Assembly: GCF_964253915.1 (NCBI RefSeq)
Contig: NZ_CAXUSG020000012.1
Coordinates: forward strand, 96,051 to 160,050
Source: Metarhizobium sp964253915
GTDB taxonomy: Bacteria; Pseudomonadota; Alphaproteobacteria; Rhizobiales; Rhizobiaceae
Direction: 5' to 3'
Length of the DNA stretch: 64,000 nucleotides
Shown here: one piece after another, positions 17,157 to 23,457 of the stretch
Numbering within the stretch: position 1 is the first letter of the stretch
Layout of the letters: the number at the start of each line of letters is the position of its first letter
Position numbers and translations under genes: made by a program
The notes under the pieces: generated by a model
Database searches by the model: none
Told to the model about the DNA's origin: nothing
The model's input: the letters and a program-made list of their open reading frames with translations, nothing else

Positions 17157-17602
17157 AACACGTCGAGATCTATACCGACGGCGCCTGCTCCGGCAATCCC
17201 GGTCCCGGCGGCTGGGGCGCGGTGCTGCGTTACGGCGATACGGAAAAGGACCTTTCCGGCGGCGAGGCGACGACGACCAACAACCGCATGGAATTGATGG
17301 CGGCGATTTCGGCACTCAATGCGCTCAAGGTGCCCTGCGAGATCGACCTGCACACCGACAGCAAATACGTCATGGATGGCATCTCCAAGTGGATCCATGG
17401 CTGGAAGAAGAACGGCTGGAAGACCGCCGACAAGAAGCCGGTGAAGAACGGCGAGTTGTGGCAGGCGCTCGACGAGGCGACCAAGCGCCACAAGGTCACC
17501 TGGCACTGGGTCAAGGGCCATGCCGGCCATCCGGAAAACGAGCGCGCCGACGAACTTGCCCGCATGGGCATGGCACCGTTCAAGAAGGGCGGCGCCGAAT
17601 AG
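17153..17602 (+). CDS. rnhA: ribonuclease HI
   Basis: Degrades the RNA strand of RNA-DNA hybrids, removing primers and R-loops. The catalytic carboxylates are in place: Asp in IYTDGACSGNPGPGGWG, Glu in NRMELMA and Asp in HTDSKYVMDG, followed by the histidine loop HWVKGHAGHPENERAD. The 149-aa length is standard. The start overlaps the thrB stop by four bases. Confidence 0.97.
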   Translation: MKHVEIYTDGACSGNPGPGGWGAVLRYGDTEKDLSGGEATTTNNRMELMAAISALNALKVPCEIDLHTDSKYVMDGISKWIHGWKKNGWKTADKKPVKNGELWQALDEATKRHKVTWHWVKGHAGHPENERADELARMGMAPFKKGGAE

Positions 17603-17699
17603 CGGCGCTCGATTGTCCGACGCTCCGGCCGGCGGCGAATGCCGGCTTGCGGCGAGCCGGTTTGCCGTTATTGTGCGGCGAGGATAAGGGGAGAGACAG

Positions 17700-18008
17700 A
17701 TGATCCTGCATTGCGTGTTCCTGCGTTTCAAGGCGGCGCTCCAGTCCGCCGACAAACAGGCGATCTTCGAGGCGGTTGCCGCATTGAAGGATGTCATTCC
17801 GGGGATCGTTGACGTCAAATACGGACCGAATGTTTCGCCGGAAGGCCTGAATGGCGGCTTCGTGGACGGTTTCACGGTGACGTTCGAAGACGCCGCGGCC
17901 CGCGATACCTATCTGGTCCACCCCGAACACGTGGTGGTCGGCGAGCGCATCGTCAATGCGACCGATGGCGGCCTGGCCGGCATCCTGGTTTTCGACCTGC
18001 TGATCTGA
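17700..18008 (+). CDS. Dabb (stress-responsive A/B barrel) domain protein
   Basis: A 102-aa cytoplasmic protein of the dimeric alpha-beta barrel superfamily. The start MILHCVFLRFK, the middle VKYGPNVSPEGL...GFTVTFEDAAARDTYLVHPEH and the C-terminal VFDLLI fit the Dabb family pattern. Members have varied or unknown functions, and the active site, if any, cannot be inferred. It starts 97 bp after rnhA behind a GGGAGAGACAG ribosome site. It is the last ordinary gene before a compositionally different gap. Confidence 0.75.
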   Translation: MILHCVFLRFKAALQSADKQAIFEAVAALKDVIPGIVDVKYGPNVSPEGLNGGFVDGFTVTFEDAAARDTYLVHPEHVVVGERIVNATDGGLAGILVFDLLI

Positions 18009-18192
18009 GCCAGGTCTGCTGCAGGAGAAAAAACCGCCGCCGGCAACCTGACCAGCCCCTCACTGAAATGTGGAGCCGAAGTATTGATCGAAGACGAACC
18101 GCCTGCGCGACATGCTTCAACGGACAAGTTGGCACGGGCCGAGGCGGAGAAAGACTCGCCATGCCATAAGGCCGCCGCGGATTTCTTCGATC

Positions 18193-18230
18193 AAAAAACA
18201 ACCGGCAGGTCATCCAAGATGATCTGCCGG
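18193..18230 (-). terminator. rho-independent terminator for the small exported protein gene
   Basis: Read on the minus strand, a 13-bp stem (CCGGCAGATCATC / GATGACCTGCCGG, one G-U pair) with a 3-nt loop is followed by TTGTTTTTTG. It lies 30 bp beyond the stop of the 18260-18604 gene. It is the clearest evidence that this small gene is a real transcription unit. Confidence 0.8.
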
Positions 18231-18259
18231 ACCAAAATCATGCGTTTGGATGATTCCGT

Positions 18260-18604
18260 TTAGAAATCAATCTCAAGCCCGCTTTCGCAGAAATCGAATT
18301 TGGCGGGTTCCGACTCGCTGCCGTCTGCATACGCGGCTTTGAGCCACTGCTCGCATTTTTCGCCGTTCGTGCTCTGGTTCCAGACAAGGTTGACAGTCGC
18401 ACCTGGCTTGATGCCTTCGCCGATATCAAAACCACCCCAATCAGCTTTGTTTTCGGACACCAGTACCTTGGTAATGGCTGAAGAGGCGGTGTTGGTCGCT
18501 GTGAAAGAGAATTCTTGCGCATGTGCGGCGGTTGCGATCATTCCGTGGGCCGCCATTCCCAAAGCGATTGTTGTAAGACCAATGCGAATACTGCTGAAAA
18601 TCAT
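18260..18604 (-). CDS. small exported protein of unknown function
   Basis: A 114-aa secreted protein. A signal peptide (hydrophobic core to about residue 28, AHA-Q cleavage) precedes a beta-rich domain of about 85 residues. That domain has FTATNTASSAITKVLVSE, a Gly-rich turn, and two cysteines (EKCEQW and FDFCESG) that could form a disulfide in the periplasm. I do not recognise a named family. A strong terminator follows it and AGGAAAG precedes the start. Base composition is lower in GC than the neighbours, and the gene lies alone between rnhA/Dabb and the peroxiredoxin, which suggests a recent insertion. Confidence 0.7.
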   Translation of the reverse strand: MIFSSIRIGLTTIALGMAAHGMIATAAHAQEFSFTATNTASSAITKVLVSENKADWGGFDIGEGIKPGATVNLVWNQSTNGEKCEQWLKAAYADGSESEPAKFDFCESGLEIDF

Positions 18605-19215
18605 GTTCTTTCCTCAAATAAATTTTGGTTGGATGCCGAACTTCATGATTGTCCTGGAGGCCTCCAAGCAAAGTCGGCTATTGTAGGTTTGGCTGGCGTC
18701 CCCCAACGCGTCACATATAAAGTGCTTTCGCCTTGCGAACGGAGCAAGGCATCTCTTAAACTCGGCGAGTTAAATAATCGTAATGTATCGAGCGGCTCTT
18801 GAACTCCAGAGTTTGTTTTAACAAGTTTGATTGCACGCGGTGACTTCGCACCATCCGTCTGTAGACGTCTGTTTGACGTATTCGGCCAGGCATCCCAATG
18901 CAGAAGCGCATGGCGATCTTTCAGATTCGCACCTTGCTGTTTAGGTATGTGGCTTTTTGCATATCGGTAGAGCAATTCCACCAAAGTGCGTAGCGGTTTT
19001 GCGTCCGGAATTACGCATAAACAAAAGGATAGAGCGTTTTCGCGTTTCGGAGAAAAGCGGAAATGCTCTAGCGCAAAACTGCTGCACACTTTTGCGCAAC
19101 ATGCTGAGGCGCATGTCACGCAAGCGTTGTGGTTGCCATCGTGGGGAAGTAAGTATTCTAGATCTTGGTGAGGGGCTGGGCAACCGGGCGGTTTTTCTTA
19201 GCGCCCTGTATGGGA
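18605..19215. other. 611-bp gap of atypical composition without a convincing gene
   Basis: This stretch is distinctly AT-richer than its surroundings from about 18440 to 18960. Short open frames exist on both strands (for example 18643-19119 minus and 18515-18802 plus), but none has a ribosome site, rhizobial codon use or a recognisable domain. The right third is a family B repeat (18969-19076). It may be the remains of transferred DNA. Confidence 0.5.
18969..19076. repeat. family B intergenic repeat (full length)
   Basis: The copy runs from GAGCAATTCCACC through the core GCGGTTTTGCGTCCGGAATT (18993-19012) to a second part with GAGCGTTTTCGCG...GCGGAAATGCTCTAG. The outer AGAGCAATTCC and AAATGCTCT ends are roughly complementary, so the whole element can fold on itself. 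Confidence 0.75.
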
Positions 19216-19701
19216 TCAGAGCTGCTCGAGCATGGTGGCGGCGGCGGAAACCGTCGCCTGGCCCGGATTTTCCTCGACGTTCAGCGATTTCACCACGCCG
19301 TCTTCCACCAGCATCGAATAACGCTTGGAGCGCAGGCCGAGGCCGCCGGCGGAAAGATCGACATCGAGGCCGAGCGCCTTGGTGAAGGCGCCGTCCCAGT
19401 CGGCGAGGAAGTGGATCTTGCCCATGCCGCCGGAATTCTGCGCCCAGGCACCCATGACGTGCCAGTCGTTGACGGCGACGACGGCGATGTCGTCGACGCC
19501 CTTGGCGAGGATGGCATCGCGGTTTTCGAGATAACCCGGCAGATGGTTCAGCGAGCAGGTCGGCGTGAAGGCGCCGGGCACGGCGAACAGCACGACGCGC
19601 TTGCCCTTGAACAGCTCTTCCGTGGTGATTTCGTGGGGACCGTCAGCGGTCTTTTCCTTGAATTTCGCCTGCGGTATCTGGCCGCCAATCGATATGGTCA
19701 T
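19216..19701 (-). CDS. atypical peroxiredoxin (Prx5-type, redoxin domain)
   Basis: A thiol peroxidase of 161 aa that reduces hydrogen peroxide and organic hydroperoxides. The peroxidatic Cys is C49 in VPGAFTPTCS, the exact Prx5 signature. NDWHVMGAW and the C-terminal active-site region VEENPG also fit. Reduction by glutathione or thioredoxin/glutaredoxin is typical of the family. The ATG at 19699-19701 has GAGGAG eight bases upstream; the ATG 15 bp earlier is not needed. Confidence 0.93.
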   Translation of the reverse strand: MTISIGGQIPQAKFKEKTADGPHEITTEELFKGKRVVLFAVPGAFTPTCSLNHLPGYLENRDAILAKGVDDIAVVAVNDWHVMGAWAQNSGGMGKIHFLADWDGAFTKALGLDVDLSAGGLGLRSKRYSMLVEDGVVKSLNVEENPGQATVSAAATMLEQL

Positions 19702-19764
19702 GAAATCTCTCCTCAAAACGGGGCGTATCCGGTCGCCCGGGTCGCTGGCGAATATATGTGCCGC

Positions 19765-20604
19765 TCACTCAAAGGCAAGCGTGGTTTCCATCGCCCGGCC
19801 GCCGCTCTTGACCAGCAGGCCCCAGTGGGCGGTCTCGGCCTTGAAACTCTTCGGCAGCTTGGGAATGACGATATCGGTCGTGAAGGTCTTGGCCTCCCGG
19901 CGGGCGTTCTGCTGCTTGGTGAAAACATAGCCGGCCGGGCCGGTGACGATGATCTCGGGCATGTCGCCGCCTTCGGGCAAGGTCAGCGAAAGGCGCAGTG
20001 TCTTGTGGTCGGCGGCAAGGCTGGAACCGGTCACGGCGAAGTCGGCGCTTGGTGCTTCCGGCAGGCTGGCGTGGGCGGTTTCGAGGATCATTGTTTCTTC
20101 AGCTGCCGATTGCGCCGCCTTCGGCAAAGTCAGCGAAAAATCCGCCTGGAAGGGGATGCAGATGTTCTTGCACAAGCCGATGAACACCTGGGCGTCAAAG
20201 CGCGACTCGGCGTTGCTGTCCGTCAGCGTCAGGTCGAGCGGCAAGGCAACCGGACCGTCGTAGCCAAAGTCGCGAAGCGATCCGGCCTCGATGTGTTTGG
20301 GCACCGGATAGGCGACACCGGCCAGCGAAACATTGCTGCCGGGCATGATGCTGATCTGGGGTGGAATGCCGCTGTCGCCCGGTTCGCGCCAGTAGGTGAT
20401 CCAGCCGGGTGCCGGCTCGATCTGCAGCGCCGCACTGATTTTTCCGTCGGCATCCGGGGGCAGGGCGACAAGGCGCACGCGCCCGCCCTCGCTCTCCGCC
20501 CAGGCTGTCATGGCAGCCGTTGCAGGAGCGGTCATCATGCCGACGAGCGCGACAATGCCGAAAATTTCGGCGATGAAATGTGTGGATCGAAAAAATCTCT
20601 TCAT
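19765..20604 (-). CDS. DsbD N-terminal-like periplasmic protein
   Basis: A 279-aa exported protein: a signal peptide (hydrophobic core VALVGMMTAPATA) followed by a domain that matches the N-terminal immunoglobulin-like domain of thiol:disulfide interchange protein DsbD (WAESEGGRVRLVALP...PGWITYWREPGDSG). It carries a cysteine pair in GLCKNICIPF (C-x3-C), the spacing of the DsbD-alpha active site. The membrane and thioredoxin parts of DsbD are absent. It may accept electrons from a separate CcdA/ScsB-like protein, which is inference. It lies 63 bp upstream of the peroxiredoxin on the same strand. Confidence 0.8.
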   Translation of the reverse strand: MKRFFRSTHFIAEIFGIVALVGMMTAPATAAMTAWAESEGGRVRLVALPPDADGKISAALQIEPAPGWITYWREPGDSGIPPQISIMPGSNVSLAGVAYPVPKHIEAGSLRDFGYDGPVALPLDLTLTDSNAESRFDAQVFIGLCKNICIPFQADFSLTLPKAAQSAAEETMILETAHASLPEAPSADFAVTGSSLAADHKTLRLSLTLPEGGDMPEIIVTGPAGYVFTKQQNARREAKTFTTDIVIPKLPKSFKAETAHWGLLVKSGGRAMETTLAFE

Positions 20605-20766
20605 CTTGCATGGATTTAACCGATGCCTGAAAAGTCTTCCAGAGGCCGTCGTTTTTTCTTCATCATTTCCAGTTGATTGATTTGTGACTATACCCCATGT
20701 TTCTCAGGTCGAAGCATTCACACGTTCCTCCTGCGCCGGCCGGAGGACGTTACGCTGGAGGACCAC

Positions 20767-21372
20767 ATGTCACTATCGACACTGAAGGATAAGCGAGAGC
20801 GCGGGTTCCTCGATGGTCATTTCCTCATCGCCATGCCCGGTATGTTCGACAGCAATTTTTCCCGCACGGTGGTCTACATTTGCGCCCATTCCGACGCTGG
20901 TGCGATGGGTTTCGTCATCAACCGCCCGCAGGCGCTCACCTTCACTGAAGTGCTGCTGCATCTCAACATGATCGACCAGACGGATGCGATCATGTTGCCG
21001 CCGCAGGCACGGGATTTCCCGATCCGCAATGGCGGACCGGTGGAAAGCGGCCGCGGTTTCGTGCTGCATTCCGACGATTACCTCAGCGAATCCAGCATTC
21101 CGGTCAGCGACGACATTTCCCTGACGGCGACGCTCGATATCGTCCGGGCGATTTCGAGCGGCAGCGGGCCGCGCCGGGCGACCATGATGCTCGGTTATGC
21201 CGGCTGGGGCGCCGGTCAGCTGGAGCGGGAGATCGGCAACAACGGCTGGCTCAATTGCCCCGCGAGCGAAGAGCTGATCTTCGACGACAGCCTGGAGGAC
21301 AAGTACGAGCGGGCCCTGGCCCTTCTGGGGGTGACGCCCGCCATGTTGTCCAGCGATGCCGGGCACGCCTGA
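20767..21372 (+). CDS. YqgE/AlgH family protein (DUF179)
   Basis: A 201-aa cytoplasmic protein of the widely conserved UPF0301 (YqgE/AlgH) family, whose function is unsettled. Family blocks are clear: GHFLIAMPGMFDSNFSRTV near the start, GAMGFVINRP, NGGPVESGRGFVLHS, and YAGWGAGQLEREI...W. The ATG at 20767 has GGAGGACC just upstream. An upstream in-frame start would add 30 unlike residues. It is divergent from the DsbD-N-like gene. Confidence 0.93.
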   Translation: MSLSTLKDKRERGFLDGHFLIAMPGMFDSNFSRTVVYICAHSDAGAMGFVINRPQALTFTEVLLHLNMIDQTDAIMLPPQARDFPIRNGGPVESGRGFVLHSDDYLSESSIPVSDDISLTATLDIVRAISSGSGPRRATMMLGYAGWGAGQLEREIGNNGWLNCPASEELIFDDSLEDKYERALALLGVTPAMLSSDAGHA

Positions 21373-21397
21373 AGACTGAAAATATTGTTTGTTTCCC

Positions 21398-21422
21398 GGA
21401 ACGAATGTCCCGGCATGCCGTT
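21398..21422 (+). promoter_or_regulatory. EcfG (general stress sigma factor) promoter of csbD
   Basis: GGAAC, a 16-bp spacer and CGTT match the alphaproteobacterial EcfG/RpoE2 promoter consensus (GGAAC-N16/17-CGTT) exactly. It lies 57 bp upstream of a CsbD-family start codon, a sensible leader length. The consensus match is seen; control by EcfG is inferred from the motif and the stress-related gene. Confidence 0.8.
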
Positions 21423-21478
21423 CTACTCCTTGCCAGGGCGAACATACGGTTCGCTCGAAAGAGCTCAAGGAGTACCCA

Positions 21479-21670
21479 ATGGGAAGCACCAGCGACAAGG
21501 TTTCCGGTTACGCCAACCAGGCTGCCGGCAAGATCAAGAAAGCTGCCGGCGACGCCATGGACGATCATGAAATGAAGGCCAAGGGCACCGCACAGGAAGC
21601 CAAGGGCAAGGTCCAGGTTGTCAGCGGCAAGGTCAAGGACGCGGTGAAGAACCACGTGGATCGACTGTAA
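21479..21670 (+). CDS. CsbD family stress protein
   Basis: A 63-aa hydrophilic, Lys/Ala/Gly-rich protein: GSTSDKVSGYANQAAGKIKK, then repeated KxKGxAQEAKGKVQ and VKDAVKNHVD. This is the standard CsbD pattern. CsbD proteins are among the most abundant general-stress products, though their molecular role is unclear. The ATG at 21479 follows AAGGAGTACCCA, an excellent ribosome site. A canonical EcfG promoter lies upstream and a hairpin terminator downstream, so it is a single-gene stress unit. Confidence 0.93.
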   Translation: MGSTSDKVSGYANQAAGKIKKAAGDAMDDHEMKAKGTAQEAKGKVQVVSGKVKDAVKNHVDRL

Positions 21671-21707
21671 CCCGGCCCTCCACGCTATCGGACGCCTGCA
21701 AATGAAA

Positions 21708-21738
21708 AACCTGCCCGGCAAAGCCGTGGCGGGTTTTT
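21708..21738 (+). terminator. rho-independent terminator after csbD
   Basis: An 8-bp stem (AACCTGCC / GGCGGGTT, one G-U pair) is followed by TTTTTT, about 40 bp beyond the csbD stop. Confidence 0.75.
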
Positions 21739-21769
21739 TCAGGAATGATCATCATCGGGGACACAGCAC

Positions 21770-22888
21770 ATGAGACTTTATGCCTGCGACCATTGCGGCC
21801 TTCCCGTGCATTTCGACAACCGTTCCTGCGTCAGCTGCGGCCACCGTCTCGGCTTCGTGCCGGAAGTGATGGCGATGCATGCGCTGGAACCGGCCGAGGA
21901 TGCCTGGCAGGTCGTTGCCGATCCAGGGCGTCAGGTGCGGTTCTGCGCCAATGCGGAACTGGATATCTGCAACTGGACACTGCCTGCAGGATCTGAAAAC
22001 AGCTTTTGCCCGGCCTGCAGCCACAACCGGCTTGTCCCCAATATCAGCACCGCCGAGGGCGTGGATCGCTGGCGGCGTATCAGCCAGGCGCAGCGGCACC
22101 TGTTCTATTCTTTCCTGCGCTGGAACCTGCCGCATCCCGATCGCAACCAGGACCCCGAAGGCGGTCTTGTCTTCGATTTCCTCGAGGATATCGTCAATCC
22201 CGATGGCACGGTCGTGCCGGCCATGACCGGGCATGAGGAGGGCGTCATCGTTATCCGCGCCGCAGAGGCGGACGACGTCACGCGCGAGCAGACACGGACG
22301 ATGATGAACGAGCCGTACCGCACGCTGCTCGGCCATTTCCGCCACGAATCCGGTCATTTCATCTGGAACAAGCTGGTGCGCGATCGCGACCGGTTTGCGC
22401 CCTTCCGTGCTGCCTTCGGCGACGAGCGCGAGGATTATGCCGCCGCCTTGCAGCGCCACTATGAAAACGGCCCGCAGCCGAACTGGCAGAACGAGTTTAT
22501 CAGCGCCTACGCCAGCACCCACCCCTGGGAAGATTTCGCCGAATGTTTTGCGCATTATCTCCATATCGTCGATACGCTGGAAACGGCGCGCTCCTTCGGC
22601 ATCGCCATCGATCCGAAAGGTCATGACGAGATGGCGACCGAGGTGACGTTCAATCCGTACGCCGCCCGCAATGCCGAGCAGCTTGCCAATGCCTGGATTC
22701 CGCTCAGCGTCGCGCTCAACAGCATCCACCGCAGCATGGGGCAGCCGGACCTCTATCCTTTCGTGCTGTCGCCGGTGGTGGTCGCCAAACTGGAATTCAT
22801 CCACGCGCTGATCCGTACGGCCACCGCCAAGGATGCCAGTGTCGAAAAGGCTTCCGCGCCGTCGCTGGCTTCGATCAGGACCGCCTGA
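21770..22888 (+). CDS. putative zinc-binding metallopeptidase with N-terminal zinc ribbons
   Basis: A 372-aa cytoplasmic protein of a family annotated as putative zinc-binding metallopeptidase. The N-terminus has knuckles C6-x2-C9 and C20-x2-C23, with further cysteines at C59, C67, C80 and C83, enough for two zinc ribbons. The middle holds a classic HExxH motif, HESGH, at 192-196, and a conserved HPWEDFAECFAHYLHIVDTLETA block that could supply the third ligand. No substrate is known to me. It has its own position between two terminators. Confidence 0.8.
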   Translation: MRLYACDHCGLPVHFDNRSCVSCGHRLGFVPEVMAMHALEPAEDAWQVVADPGRQVRFCANAELDICNWTLPAGSENSFCPACSHNRLVPNISTAEGVDRWRRISQAQRHLFYSFLRWNLPHPDRNQDPEGGLVFDFLEDIVNPDGTVVPAMTGHEEGVIVIRAAEADDVTREQTRTMMNEPYRTLLGHFRHESGHFIWNKLVRDRDRFAPFRAAFGDEREDYAAALQRHYENGPQPNWQNEFISAYASTHPWEDFAECFAHYLHIVDTLETARSFGIAIDPKGHDEMATEVTFNPYAARNAEQLANAWIPLSVALNSIHRSMGQPDLYPFVLSPVVVAKLEFIHALIRTATAKDASVEKASAPSLASIRTA

Positions 22889-22917
22889 CTCTCTCAGGCA
22901 TAGCCGCACCAAAAACA

Positions 22918-22949
22918 AAGGCCAGCCATCGAATGCGATGACTGGCCTT
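22918..22949. terminator. bidirectional terminator between convergent genes
   Basis: A 14-bp hairpin (AAGGCCAGCCATCG / CGATGACTGGCCTT, one mismatch, 4-nt loop) lies between the convergent metallopeptidase and small exported protein genes. T-rich tracts follow on both strands (GAGTTTT on plus, TGTTTTTGG on minus). Confidence 0.8.
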
Positions 22950-22981
22950 GAGTTTTCTGCCGGCTGCCGACCATGTCGGGA

Positions 22982-23287
22982 TCAGCAAGCCTTGGTGTTG
23001 TTGGCGAGATCGTTGTTGGTCGGCGCCGTGCCATCGACACCATCACCGGCACCGCCGGAATTGCGGGTAATGCAGTCAGGATTGGTAGAGCCGTCCATCG
23101 AGTTGTTGGTGATGCCCTGTGTCGTGGATGGGTCCACGGCGTCGGGCGTCATCACCTTGCCGTCCTGGGTCGTCGAACGGTTTTGCGGAATGGTCTTGGA
23201 GCCATCGTCGGCATTGCCCTGCTGGGCGAAGGCGCTGGTGGCCATGCCGAGGCAAAGCGTTGCGATGGCGATTTGTTTGATAAACAT
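22982..23287 (-). CDS. small exported protein, Asn/Thr/Gly-rich, unknown function
   Basis: A 101-aa protein with a clear signal peptide (MFIKQIAIATLCLGMATSAF, then AQ). The mature part is polar and low-complexity: many Asn, Thr, Asp and Gly, with cysteines only near position 80 and at the very C-terminus. I recognise no family. The ATG at 23285-23287 follows GAGGAGAAACAC. An EcfG-like promoter match lies 51 bp upstream, which suggests a stress-induced periplasmic protein. Confidence 0.75.
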   Translation of the reverse strand: MFIKQIAIATLCLGMATSAFAQQGNADDGSKTIPQNRSTTQDGKVMTPDAVDPSTTQGITNNSMDGSTNPDCITRNSGGAGDGVDGTAPTNNDLANNTKAC

Positions 23288-23337
23288 GTGTTTCTCCTCG
23301 TGTGTCATTCTCGATCTTATCGGTGTTACGAGGACAG

Positions 23338-23362
23338 AACCGCTCCGGCCAGGCATTGTTCC
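23338..23362 (-). promoter_or_regulatory. EcfG-like promoter of the small exported protein gene
   Basis: On the minus strand GGAAC, a 16-bp spacer and GGTT fit the looser form of the EcfG consensus (GGAAC-N18-TT), with G in place of C at the start of the -10 block. The start codon is 51 bp downstream. It is weaker than the csbD promoter. Confidence 0.5.
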
Positions 23363-23457
23363 CGCCCGGTGCGCTCACGAAAACACGATCAAACGTGAAG
23401 AAGCCGCAGGGAACATTCTTTCCTCGCGGCTTTCAGACTCCAGTCAGGCGTGGCCGG

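Noticed and set aside
18643..19119. 158-codon minus-strand frame in the low-GC gap
   Set aside because: No ribosome site, no known domain, and its 5' part is family B repeat DNA; listed as a non-coding gap instead.
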